From Dichetophora obliterata (Eukaryota; Arthropoda; Insecta; Diptera; Sciomyzidae), in assembly GCA_963920525.1 (NCBI GenBank), contig OY986438.1:216373396-216437395 (forward strand): a DNA stretch of 64,000 nucleotides, in the 5' to 3' direction. Each line of letters starts with the position of its first letter. The first letter of the stretch is position 1. This document shows positions 23,640-33,694 of the stretch, one piece after another. The notes beneath the pieces were generated by a model. It searched no databases and was not told the origin of the DNA. It saw nothing but the letters and a program-made list of their open reading frames with translations. The translations under genes and the position numbers were made by a program.

Positions 23640-24330
23640 TGCTTCTGAAAAGCGAATCATATGTATGAATTGATTCAGTTTTGTTTCACCCTACATGAGT
23701 TGGTAGAAAAAAACCAAGTTTTCTACTTTTAAACTCTGTTTTCAACTCTATGCGACTGCGCTACCGAACGGACGATCGTTTGTTTGTTCGTTTCGTTTAT
23801 GATGCGGAGTTTGTGTGACTTTTTTTCTATTGAAAAAACATTGCGTTGGGGATTTTTGTTTGTTTTTTGTTGCTTTTATTTAAATGGTTGTTTAATGTAG
23901 ATGTGTTGTGCTTCTGTGGATATGTATGTATGCATATGGGGTATCGTTTCGATTGTGAAAAATACAATACCTGGGTAAGAATAATGCTGGAGTAATAAAA
24001 TTAAGTGGTAGCTATTGGAAAGTGTGCAGTGGGGAAGATAGGGTATTTAAAAAATTAATGAAACACTTTATTTCAGTAAATATTGCCGCAGGGATAATGA
24101 CAGTTGGTGTTCAGCCAGATATGGTATGAAGAAAAACGCAAAAGCGATCGAAAAATGGGAAGGAGGGATATTAAGACTGCATATGGGAAAAAATAAATTC
24201 AAATATTTTTAAAAATTTCATACAAATGCATATTTTACTGGGTATCTCAAAATGAAAATGGTTAAGATTTCCTTTAAAATGGCATTCAATCGTTAATGCA
24301 AATTTTAGCATATTTTTGTATATTTTATAC
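23640..24330. other. No gene seen
   Basis: No recognisable protein, repeat pair or RNA. The sequence is moderately AT-rich. Confidence 0.45.
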
Positions 24331-24336
24331 TAAATA

Positions 24337-25181
24337 AAGGGTCCGTCATCTTACGTTTTTTTTTTTAACTAGTGCTTATTTCGTGAATGGTAACACTTAG
24401 CTCATGTCTGATTTGACAGATAATTAGTTTTATCCTTCCGCTAAACGAATATGGTTGTATATACGCTTGAACAATGCTGGGAAATATTGCGACATTACTT
24501 TGAAAATCATGATGCCGATTTTGCCAAAAAAATCATCTTTTCAGATGAAGCTCATTTTGATCTTGGCGGGTATGTAAACAAGCAAAATTGTCGCACTTGG
24601 GGCACAGAAAACCCGCACGCATACATTGAAAAGCCGCTGCACCCAAAACGAGTCACTGTTTGGTGCGGATTTTGGTCCAGAGGCATAATTGGGCCATTTT
24701 TCTTCGAAAATGAGCAAGGAGTGGCTCAGTTGGTTTCAACAGGACGGCGCTACGTGCCACACAGCCGAAGCTACACTCGATGTTTTGCGCCCTGTTTTTG
24801 AAGATCGCATTATCAACCGCAGAGCTGTTGTCGTTTGGCCACCTCGGAGCTGCGATTTGACACCATTGGACTATTATTTGTGGGGTGCCCTCAAAGATAA
24901 GTGTTACGTCGACAAGCCAGAGACTATTGACGCTTTAAAGGACAATATTCGTGAAGCCATTGGTGAAATACAGCTGCGCACAATCGATAATGTGCTTAAA
25001 AATTGGACCGATAGTGTAGGCTACTGCATGGCCAGCCGAGGCAGCCATTTGAATGAAATTATTTTTCATTATTAACCGGAAGAATTGTACTTTTAAATAA
25101 AAAAAGAAATTTGAGAAAATATGTATGTAGTAGTTTTTTTATAGAATTTTAAAAAAAAAAAAAGTTATTTGGCGGACCCTT
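24337..25181 (+). mobile_element. rosa-type (DD41D) mariner, internally deleted
   Basis: The termini AAGGGTCCGTCA and, on the right arm, AAGGGTCCGCCA are inverted and flanked by TA (24335-24336 and 25182-25183). The coding strand is plus. At 845 bp it is shorter than the roughly 1.3 kb of full elements. Confidence 0.88.
24451..25075 (+). pseudogene. Mariner transposase with two internal deletions
   Basis: The ATG at 24451 fits the normal start (MVVYTLEQCWEILRHYFENH). After about 20 residues the reading jumps to the catalytic core DADFAKKIIFSDEAHFDLGG with the first Asp in FSDEAHF, so the helix-turn-helix region is lost. The frame breaks near 24720 after FFENEQG, where another segment is missing. 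It resumes in a different frame with WFQQDGATCHT (second Asp), then WPPRSCDLTPLDYYLWG (third Asp). The spacing between the second and third Asp is 41 residues, the mark of DD41D (rosa-like) mariners. The C-terminus ends SRGSHLNEIIFHY. It cannot make an active enzyme. Confidence 0.92.
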
Positions 25182-25183
25182 TA

Positions 25184-25370
25184 CATGTTTCTTTTTTGCA
25201 TATTTTTGCTTTTTAGATTTGCAACCATTTTAATTTAGCATGACATATTTTGGGAAAAGATAAGACCGGAATAATCGGAAAAAATTTTACACACGATGTA
25301 AGCTGTGTAACACACCCAATAAGCTGTGCTTGAGTGAAAAACAATGCGACAGAGAACTTGAGAGCGCGCG
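25184..25370 (+). other. Left flank of errantivirus, possible LINE 5' region
   Basis: The sequence just left of the provirus ends GAGAACTTGAGAGCGCGCG and, with one CGCG copy removed, joins to CAACAGTGTATTTTTTTGAG at 33576. That joined sequence would lead into the LINE 5' UTR. Where the LINE begins cannot be told from this window. Confidence 0.4.
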
Positions 25371-26130
25371 AGTTATGTTCCTTGCTTAGAGCAGTTTGAT
25401 TGAAACACACTTTTCTTTTCTGCTGTAAACTTAGAACTGAACTTTATTACAACTCTTTCTTAAAATCTAACCAATTCGTTTTCGAAATGTAAATGTGTAA
25501 AAGTATGTAAAGATATAAATGGAAGAAATACAATTGTAAAATAGGAGAAATGTAATGTATGTAAAAGAAATACAATGTGGTTAATATGTAAAAGTTAATA
25601 GTCGCAAAGTGTTGCCTAATTTATAGTTGCAACATAATATCAAAAATGCAAGGGTTTCATTTTAATGTCTTGTGGTTAATATGTAGAATAAATAATCGTA
25701 AAATGTTGCCCAATTTATGGTTGCAACATAATATCAGAAATGCAAGAGTTTGATTTTAATGTTATACTTTAAAATTGAACCTATTTTAATAGTTGCGATT
25801 TATGAGGAAAAAAATAAAGAAAGAGTGTAAATAAAATTGGAACACTTAAAATATCTTATTGATTACGCTGCACTTTAAGTAGTGCAGTGGGGCTTATTAT
25901 GTTGTTGTTTCTGGTGCTATTGTTGTGGGTGCCGAGATTTAATTGCCGTTTGTGCTGTTGTTGTAAATGTAGTAACGATGTCTTTGACTTGTTGGTTAAT
26001 TTGGTATTGTTGTTGTGTTTGTTGTAATTGTTACTGTAAGTGTTGCAGCGGCGTATTGAGCCTCGATGGTTTGGGTGGTGGCTGAGAAGTATATGTATTT
26101 GTTGTTGTCGTTTGAGTGGGGGTCGTAACT
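25371..26130 (-). repeat. 3' LTR of the errantivirus
   Basis: It begins AGTTATGTTCC on the plus strand and ends GGTCGTAACT. On the minus strand an AATAAA signal lies at 25443-25448. Two 95-bp direct repeats start at 25576 and 25671 (TGTGGTTAATATGTA and similar). The last part of env reads into this LTR. Confidence 0.95.
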
Positions 26131-27722
26131 CCTCCCCCCCCAGTATGAAGTGAGGGCCATAAAGATTGTGCAGTGGCCCTTACGAAATTGGTTTGCGGTG
26201 TATAAATTGATGCCATTATTTTCCTAGGGACGTAAATGAAGATCAGGACAAGGATTACAATTAACGTATATTGCAGTGCGTCTTGGGCATATGTAATTGT
26301 GCTGAGGTGTTTAACTGATGCGTAGCTTTCGATTTGATGGTCGCGAAGTTTTTCCAAGTTTAGGGCTTCGGTTACTGACAGGGCTTGTATTCCTGAGTGT
26401 GTTATTGGCAGGATATGTATCTCGTCCCAGAAAATTCCAACATTGCTCTTGTAGATGATACCTCTTATAGCGATGTCGCAGTTCTGGAAATGAATAGCAC
26501 CGGTACCTTCAACTGTGTATTGTCTTTGACTGCAAGTAGAATTTATTAGTGTATAGGGTATATTAATATAGACGATAAAGTTGGCTTCTGGCTGGAAGAT
26601 TGTTGTTATCTTTCCGAGGTCATACAGGTCGCAGTGTCCAGGTTGATTTTGCATGAGCTGCCCCAGGCATTTAGATTCTTGAGTGTTTTCTTTTTGGATT
26701 GGTTTTTGGCAAAAGTATATTTTAGATATTCTTTGGCATGTTTTGTCGAAAAACTGAATTGTTTTGTTATTGTAAGTTATGTATGATTTTGTTATTATTT
26801 GCTTTGTTATGTTTATAGGGGTAGGTATAATATGATATAGCTGATAATTTTCTGTATAAAGATTAGGTATTTGAACATTGAATATGACATTAGAATGATT
26901 ATAATATGCTTGTAATTGTAATAGTTCGTATATTTCTTCATCTGTTTCAATTTTAATGGATTGATTAATCATATAATTTCTAATTTCTTGTAACTCTTTT
27001 TGGTTTAATATAAGCTTGGATATAATGTTTAGTTTGGCTAATAGTATGGCTTCTGCTATGTCTGTGATATGATTGAATAAAATATCTATATTGTAGTTAA
27101 GTTGGTTAAGATATTGCATTTCTTCTAGAATATTTTCATTTCTTTTAATTTTATTGGCTGTTTCTTTTGAATATTTGTTTACAAATTTTTCAATTGTGCT
27201 ATGTTCATTATTCATGTGTTCAGTAATATTTTTAAATCTTGCGATCATTTGCATATTCAATTTGTTTTGATTGACCGATTCTTTTTGTAAGTTTTTTTCA
27301 TTTTCTTTTAATTTTGTTATTTCATTATTTAAATTTTGTGCATCAACCGCATCCATGTTTCCTGTAATAAACTTTACTACTGATCCTAGTCCATTCAAGA
27401 TACCCCTTTTTTGTCTAGCAACAGGTGATAGTGTTTGAATTTTATTCTTTAGTTCGAAAAGTTTCATTTCAGTTACTTTTATAAGATTTGGTTGTATACC
27501 TTGTGCTTTAATTTCAGTAAAGGTAGTGGATAATTTGTTAATGTTTTCATGGTATTTGTCTAGGTCGATTATATGGATTAAATTGTTATACCCTTTTACT
27601 ACTCGTGCCGGTCCGAGTCTGAGTGGAATTATACCTTGGTTATCTTTGACGTTATGAATCTCTATTAACTGTCCAATGACCAGTTGTACCCTAAAAAGTG
27701 AAAATATACAAATATAATGCAA
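26031..27722 (-). CDS. env: Errantivirus envelope protein, baculovirus F-like
   Basis: An open frame of 563 codons. Errantivirus Env is a membrane fusion glycoprotein related to baculovirus F proteins. A basic cleavage site RQKR lies at residues 103-106, followed by a fusion-peptide-like stretch GILNGLGSVVKFITGNMD. A long coiled-coil-prone region follows (about 125-240). A cysteine-containing ectodomain comes next, then a hydrophobic anchor at about 483-499 (LQYTLIVILVLIFIYVP), then a cytoplasmic tail rich in Thr and Pro. The last 33 or so codons lie inside the LTR. A TTTTTAG splice-acceptor-like site (AG at 27691-27692) lies a few codons after the first Met, so the real message is probably spliced and the true start would come from an upstream exon, as in relatives. 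No break is visible. Confidence 0.9.
   Translation of the reverse strand: MHYICIFSLFRVQLVIGQLIEIHNVKDNQGIIPLRLGPARVVKGYNNLIHIIDLDKYHENINKLSTTFTEIKAQGIQPNLIKVTEMKLFELKNKIQTLSPVARQKRGILNGLGSVVKFITGNMDAVDAQNLNNEITKLKENEKNLQKESVNQNKLNMQMIARFKNITEHMNNEHSTIEKFVNKYSKETANKIKRNENILEEMQYLNQLNYNIDILFNHITDIAEAILLAKLNIISKLILNQKELQEIRNYMINQSIKIETDEEIYELLQLQAYYNHSNVIFNVQIPNLYTENYQLYHIIPTPINITKQIITKSYITYNNKTIQFFDKTCQRISKIYFCQKPIQKENTQESKCLGQLMQNQPGHCDLYDLGKITTIFQPEANFIVYINIPYTLINSTCSQRQYTVEGTGAIHFQNCDIAIRGIIYKSNVGIFWDEIHILPITHSGIQALSVTEALNLEKLRDHQIESYASVKHLSTITYAQDALQYTLIVILVLIFIYVPRKIMASIYTPQTNFVRATAQSLWPSLHTGGGGVTTPTQTTTTNTYTSQPPPKPSRLNTPLQHLQ
26131..26140 (-). other. Polypurine tract
   Basis: The minus strand reads GGGGGGGAGG immediately before the 3' LTR, the expected primer site for plus-strand synthesis. 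Confidence 0.85.
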
Positions 27723-27770
27723 GCTAAAAGTGCCTATTGGAAAAAAAAATTCGAGGTATAATGTTAAAAT

Positions 27771-29402
27771 TTATGGTTTATTTTGTTTTCTTAGTTTGGA
27801 TTTGTGTAATTTTTGGTCTTTTATTGTGGTTAATGTGACTTTTTTATTGCGTTTTACTTTATGTTTTGTGAATCTAGGAGTCATTTTATTTCTTCTATTT
27901 TCTTTTCTAAATATGGTTTTGTTGCTGTCGAAATTTTCGGGTTCGTCTCTAGTTACATTGATTTTATCTATGTTAAGGCTTGTAATTTGTTTAAGCTGTT
28001 CACATATTTTTGGGTATAGAATCTCCTGATATTCTTTTAACTTTTGAAGGTATTCGTGTTCATTGTGAAATGAAATTATGTTATTGAATTTGTATGTTCT
28101 GCCAAAAAATAACTCGTAGGGAGTGTGTTTGGTGGCGGAGTGAATTGCGTTATTGTAAGTTATAAATGTTTCTGCTAAAATTTCGTCATGTTCAAGAGAT
28201 AGATTGTTTTCTTTTCGAGTTGTAAGTAAAATTCTGTAAATTTCAGTTAAAGTGGAATGCATACGCTCTACTGGAGAATTACTACTCGATTGTTGGAATG
28301 ACGTAAAATGCAGTTCTATTTGGTACTGACGACAGAAGTCCTTAAATATATTTGCCATAAATTCTTGACCTTGGTCACATACAATTTTTCGAGGTGTACC
28401 GTAAACACTGATGTATGTTTTTAATGCTTTTAGGATGGATACGCTATTTTTCGATTGTAGATTATAACCTGCTCCGAACTTAGAAAATTTGTCAATTATT
28501 GTTAAGATAGGGTGATTGTTAATTGTATATATATCGATGTGCAAAATATCGAGTGGCTTAATAGGTGTTTCTGGTTTTTCGAATTTTGTTTTAGGGGGAT
28601 TCCTATCGTATTTTTGAGTTTTGCAGGTTTCGCAGTTATTAATTGTTTGTGTGATTTTATTTTTCATAAATGGAAAGTAGTACTTTCTTTTGAGATGCAA
28701 ATGTGTTTCATTTATTCCTCTATGGTTATGTCGATTGTGATAATCCCTAATCAACTGTTCTTGTTCGTCGCTTTGTGTTATGTCCTGTAATATTTCCATG
28801 CAGCGTATTACACGGAATATTTGGGTATGTGAAAAATATTTGGAGTATACATCCTGGACTATTCTGAATGTATCGTCATCCGTATAGATGGCAGATAATT
28901 TATTAGGTGCCATATAGTTTTTTAAAATTTGAGTAATACTGTCTTCATTAAAATTAGTTTTTCGGATTATGCGTCTTTGTTTATTTCTAAATGGAATTTC
29001 GACTGTGATTTCAGGTGCTTGGCTTGATATTTGTAGAATTATTTGTAGATTAAAATCGTTTAGTGGTTTTTCGGAAATAGCTATTCCATCGTTGAGATTT
29101 TCTATAGCAGAGTGAATTGTGCTTCCGTTTGTAGCGTGATTAGATTCTGTATCGTTAATGTTTACGTCCACGTTAGTGTTTGGTTTATCCTGTATTATTC
29201 TGCTTAAAGCGTCGGCATTTGAATTAAGCTTTCCCTTTTTATAGACTATCTCGTAATCATACTCCTCTAATTTAAGGCGCCAGCGAATGAGTTTAGAGTT
29301 GGGTTCTTTCAAACTCATAAGCCAGGTTAGAGGTCTATGGTCAGTAACTATCTTGAATTTTCTACCATAAAGGTATGGCCGAAAGTACTTAGTCGCCCAC
29401 AT
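27771..29402 (-). pseudogene. pol: Errantivirus pol, 3' part: RNase H end and integrase
   Basis: It opens in the middle of RNase H (WATKYFRPYLYGRKF, TDHRPLTWL) and passes ADALSRI. It then contains the integrase: an HHCC zinc site (H and H in DYHNRHNHRG, C-x2-C in NNCETCKTQ), then a DDE core with Asp in LHIDIYT, Asp in VCDQGQEFM, and Glu in NSPVERMHSTL. It ends in a long basic tail. The 543-codon reading is a different frame from the protease-RT block. The start Met is internal to RNase H, so this is the downstream half of pol after an out-of-frame deletion and not a separate gene. Confidence 0.92.
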
Positions 29403-29422
29403 AATGGCGAGTAACTCTTTTT

Positions 29423-30922
29423 CTATAGTAGAATAATTTGTTTCCGAGTTTGCGGAATTGGATAATTTTGGATGGCTTCTATTTTGGAAGGATTTGGTTT
29501 GATACCATCTGTTGATACAATGTGTCCCAGGAACGCTACTTCTTTATGCAGGAACTCTGACTTGTCTAGTTGGATTTTGAAGTTTGCCGAACGTAATTTT
29601 TCAAAAACTTTTTCAAGACTTTCAAGATGTTCTTGAAGAGAAGTTGAGTAGATTATTATATCATCTAGGTAGACAAGACAAATTTTTCCTACTAATTCTC
29701 TAAGAACATTGTCCATCACTCTCTGAAACGTTGATGGAGCGTTCTTTAGACCGAATGGCATTCTTATGTATTCATAGTGACCACCTTCTACTGTGAACGC
29801 AGTTTTTTGTATATGTTTATGATGCATTTCTATTTGATGAAAACCGCTTGCTAAGTCAAGCGTAGAAAAATATACACATTTACCTAGTTTATCCAGAATT
29901 TCATTTATATTGGGGAGCGGGTACCTATCTGATATTGTTTTTTCATTAAGTTTCCGATAGTCTATGACGAGGCGCCACTTTTGTTTTCCACTGGAGTCCT
30001 TTTTCTTTGGAACGATCCAAACGGGAGAACTCCAAGGGGAATAGCTATGGCGGATTATTCCCTGTTGAAGCATTTTTGCGATTTGACATTGTACCTCGTC
30101 TTTGTGGACGTATGGATATCTGTACGATTTGGTGTAAATTGGAATGTCATCTGTTGTGGATATTTTGTGCTTAATTTCGTTGGAGAATGTTAATTGTTCT
30201 CCTTCTTTGTAGAATACGTCGTTATTTTTCTTACAGAGTTTCAATAACTTTTGTTTTTCTTCTGAATTCAGATGGTCTAATCTGAGAATTTCTGATAAGT
30301 CTACAAAGTGGTTTGGGTCACAAGTATTATCTGGGTTTATATTATTTAATTCGACAAAGTCAGAAGTGTTGTAAGGGTTTACTTTAAGAGGCTGTTCAAG
30401 AAAAAGGGATTGTTCATTTTCAGAAAAATTTATTACTTCCAGTGAAGCAACCCAGTTTTTTGATTCGTATATACCTTCTGATATAACTAAGTTAGGTTTA
30501 AGTTCTGTGTTTCTGAGATAAATTGATCCATTTTGAGTGTCTACTGGCAATTCAATAACTGTTTTAGATCTAGGTGCAATCAAGTATTTTTTTGATATTA
30601 TATTTGGTTTAAATTGTAGATTAATAGTTGAGTTATGTGTATTAAGTGATTTGCTAACAAGATTAACTGTTGCACCGAGTTGAGTAAGGGCATCAAGTCC
30701 GATTAGTCCATCGAAATAATTATGGAATTTGAAGAGAAGGAATATGAGATTACCGCGTTGATTGAATTCACGAAATATAGGTAATGATACTTGCTCATTA
30801 AGAGTATATTTTCCAAGTATAGTAGAGATTGAAGTTAATTTACATTTTTTAATATCGTCTTTATGTATGAATTCGGGATTAATAAATGAGGCTGACGCTC
30901 CCGTATCTATAAGAAATCTCAA
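29423..30922 (-). pseudogene. pol: Errantivirus pol, 5' part: protease and reverse transcriptase
   Basis: It carries the retropepsin active site FLIDTGASASF near its start and FDGLIGLDAL further on. The RT follows, with WRLVIDYRKLNEKT, the FSTLDLASGFHQI catalytic Asp, FGLKNAPSTFQRVMDNVL, and the YLDDIIIYS box. The RT thumb ends at FLGHIVSTDGIKPN. The frame closes about ten residues after IEAIQNYPIPQT. Open sequence extends upstream of this Met toward about 31040, overlapping the end of gag, as expected for gag-pol frameshifting. The connection and first half of RNase H, including its early catalytic residues, are missing at 29447-29458. Confidence 0.92.
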
Positions 30923-30984
30923 TGGTCTACCAAAAGGGGATGATATGTTAACATATGCTAGCTCAGATCCATGTCTATTTACGT

Positions 30985-32166
30985 CTATGTATCCTGTTGG
31001 TTCGGTGAGGCTGATCGGAAAAAATTTTGATCATCTTCAATGTTATTGATGTCTTCTATTGAGTCATCTGTATATTGATCTAATTGTTGTTGGTAAGAGG
31101 TATTGGGGCGTTGGGTCCTTGGATTTTTATTTATGTTATGAAATTCTTCTGTTCTTGGTCTTGTCATCCTGGAAAATTTAGAACGCATGCTTACATCGGA
31201 ATTATTATTCCTTTGAGATACAGTGGAGTTTTTAGTGTTTGTAAAACCTGAACTTGTGTCCATTGGTTCTGGTTGTGGTTGTCTGGCAGAAAATGACGAA
31301 TTGTTATTATTGTTGTGGTTATTTCTAAAAGGGTTATGATTAGGATTAAACCTATTGTATGTTGGTGGGTTATTAAATCGGGACTGGTTTGGGTTATATG
31401 TGTTTTGGTAGTAATTTGATGTGTTTGGATTATAGTTAGACGTATTTGGTGTAAAGTTACGTGGGTTTTGCATTCTTGCTGGATATTTATTGAACGTATT
31501 ATATGGCTTATATTGTTTACTCTGATATGTGTTTCTTTCTGATCTCATGTAATGAATATTTTGTTCTTTTATACAGTAGGCTAAAGCAGTGGCCAAGGAT
31601 TCTGGCCTCATAGCCCTAATGTTTGAGCCAAGTGGCTCTCTAAGACCACTTAAAAATGAGTTTAGACACATTTCCGCAAATAGTTCTTTTTTTGCTGCTA
31701 CAACATTTTGATCACTTTCGTGTATCAAAATATTGTTGCACAGTGTAGCCTGAATTTCTATTATTTCACTGAAAAAATTTTCTACAGTTTTGTTGTATTG
31801 TCGTAAGTTGTGTAAATCCCTAATAAGTGAAGTCTCCGATCTTTTGTCAGAGTAATGCAGAATTAAGTTAGTTTTTATGTTTTCCCAATTGAGTGACGTT
31901 CCGTACATATTTAGTACTTCGTTTGCCTGACCGACTATCTTATTTCGTATTGCCCTTAGTAGTATTTGTCCTTGAGGCGTATGACTAGCACCTCTTGTAT
32001 GTAACAATATTTCCTCTACGTTATTTAGAAATTCGTATAGTAGTCGAGGATTGCCATCATATTGAGGCAAATCCTTTATTGCATCTGGAATGCGAAGTGA
32101 CTGAAAAATATCCACATATACAGGGGCAGGGGTGGGAAGGGTTGGGATGGGGGCTGTATTTTCCAT
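30985..32166 (-). CDS. gag: Errantivirus Gag
   Basis: 393 codons, open. Gag builds the capsid. The N-terminal part (residues 1-210) has the PDAIKDLPQYDGNPRLLYEF region common in gypsy-group Gags. The C-terminal third is rich in Asn, Arg and Tyr (about 225-300) and has no CCHC zinc knuckle, which is usual for errantiviruses. It ends FFRSASPNQQDT, overlapping the start of the pol frame. The start at 32166 is the first Met after a leader of about 645 bp. Confidence 0.9.
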   Translation of the reverse strand: MENTAPIPTLPTPAPVYVDIFQSLRIPDAIKDLPQYDGNPRLLYEFLNNVEEILLHTRGASHTPQGQILLRAIRNKIVGQANEVLNMYGTSLNWENIKTNLILHYSDKRSETSLIRDLHNLRQYNKTVENFFSEIIEIQATLCNNILIHESDQNVVAAKKELFAEMCLNSFLSGLREPLGSNIRAMRPESLATALAYCIKEQNIHYMRSERNTYQSKQYKPYNTFNKYPARMQNPRNFTPNTSNYNPNTSNYYQNTYNPNQSRFNNPPTYNRFNPNHNPFRNNHNNNNNSSFSARQPQPEPMDTSSGFTNTKNSTVSQRNNNSDVSMRSKFSRMTRPRTEEFHNINKNPRTQRPNTSYQQQLDQYTDDSIEDINNIEDDQNFFRSASPNQQDT

Positions 32167-32494
32167 AGTAAATTCTCTACTTGGTTCTTCTAGAATTGAA
32201 CTAAGGCTTCTGCTTTTAAAAAGATTACTGAGGGAAACTGAATAGGGCTGATTTTCTGCACGTTTTTTCTGGGTTTTTTTTCCACATGAATTTTTTTCTT
32301 TGTTCTTTTTTTTTTTTATTGAATAAAATTGTTAACGTATTGAAATTTTTCTTTTCTTATCCCCTTTTATTGAAAAAATTTATTTGTTTTATTTTTAAGC
32401 TTTGTTTTATTTAATTATTTTTCAGTTTTCGACTTACATGCTTCCAACGATGATGATGATTAACTGCTTTAGCTGCATGATGCTTGTTGTTCGC

Positions 32495-32592
32495 TAGTCG
32501 TCCTTTCAGAGCGTTGAGTTCCAATGGCGATTAAAAGTTGATATAGTCGTCCTTTCAGAGCGTTGAGTTCCAACGGCGATTAAAAGTTGATA
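32495..32592 (-). repeat. Tandem 49-bp duplication in the errantivirus leader
   Basis: TAGTCGTCCTTTCAGAGCGT begins at 32495 and again at 32544, each unit ending ATTAAAAGTTGATA. One base differs (CAATGG against CAACGG). It lies between primer site and gag. Confidence 0.85.
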
Positions 32593-32802
32593 CTTAACCG
32601 ATCTTGTGAAAAAAAAAAATGTGCTGATATTCAGTCAACACTTATTTCAGAATATTATGTATCGATATTCTCTCGATAATAACTTCTGATAATTACAATA
32701 ATTTTAGTTCGATATTCTTTCGAACAATTATTTTATCACTTATTCTTCAAATAAGAAGGATACTGATTATTCACTATTCACAAGATGGTTCGCCAAGCCG
32801 TA

Positions 32803-32812
32803 GACTGCGCCA
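32803..32812 (-). other. Primer binding site, tRNA-Ser type
   Basis: On the minus strand TGGCGCAGTC directly follows the 5' LTR and includes its last base. It complements the 3' end of an insect tRNA-Ser ending GACTGCG plus CCA, the primer used by many errantiviruses. Confidence 0.75.
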
Positions 32813-33571
32813 GTTATGTTCCTTGCTTAGAGCAGTTTGATTGAAACACACTTTTCTTTTCTGCTGTAAACTTAGAACTGAACTTTATTACAACTCTTTC
32901 TTAAAATCTAACCAATTCGTTTTCGAAATGTAAATGTGTAAAAGTATGTAAAGATATAAATGGAAGAAATACAATTGTAAAATAGGAGAAATGTAATGTA
33001 TGTAAAAGAAATACAATGTGGTTAATATGTAAAAGTTAATAGTCGCAAAGTGTTGCCTAATTTATAGTTGCAACATAATATCAAAAATGCAAGGGTTTCA
33101 TTTTAATGTCTTGTGGTTAATATGTAGAATAAATAATCGTAAAATGTTGCCCAATTTATGGTTGCAACATAATATCAGAAATGCAAGAGTTTGATTTTAA
33201 TGTTATACTTTAAAATTGAACCTATTTTAATAGTTGCGATTTATGAGGAAAAAAATAAAGAAAGAGTGTAAATAAAATTGGAACACTTAAAATATCTTAT
33301 TGATTACGCTGCACTTTAAGTAGTGCAGTGGGGCTTATTATGTTGTTGTTTCTGGTGCTATTGTTGTGGGTGCCGAGATTTAATTGCCGTTTGTGCTGTT
33401 GTTGTAAATGTAGTAACGATGTCTTTGACTTGTTGGTTAATTTGGTATTGTTGTTGTGTTTGTTGTAATTGTTACTGTAAGTGTTGCAGCGGCGTATTGA
33501 GCCTCGATGGTTTGGGTGGTGGCTGAGAAGTATATGTATTTGTTGTTGTCGTTTGAGTGGGGGTCGTAACT
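32812..33571 (-). repeat. 5' LTR of the errantivirus
   Basis: It matches 25371-26130 base for base at a constant offset of 7441 wherever I compared. It contains the same pair of 95-bp repeats. Confidence 0.95.
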
Positions 33572-33694
33572 CGCGCAACAGTGTATTTTTTTGAGGAATT
33601 TTTTCTGTCGTGTTTTTGTTTTTGTTTTGTTTTTGGTGTTTAAAACCAGTTTTAAATTCAAATTACAACAACAACTACTAACTAAACGCCTTAA

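Larger units (their letters stand above)
25371..33571 (-). mobile_element. Errantivirus (gypsy group LTR retroelement with env)
   Basis: This is an 8.2 kb element with 760-bp LTRs at both ends, a CGCG target duplication (25367-25370 and 33572-33575), a primer site and polypurine tract next to the LTRs, and gag, pol and env in order on the minus strand. LTR ends are AGTTA and TAACT. Short alternating pyrimidine/purine targets such as CGCG are typical of insect errantiviruses (gypsy, ZAM, Idefix group). As far as I compared them the LTRs are identical, so insertion is recent. pol is broken by a deletion, so this copy is not autonomous. Confidence 0.95.

Noticed and set aside
25882..26085. Cysteine-rich open frame present in both LTRs (also 33323-33526)
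   Set aside because: It is a GTT/TGT-rich shadow of the LTR and of the opposite env frame, and no known protein has this pattern.
28512..28790. Plus-strand open frames within the errantivirus (also 27730-28029, 29981-30193, 30762-31049)
   Set aside because: They are antisense shadows of pol and gag with no motif of their own.
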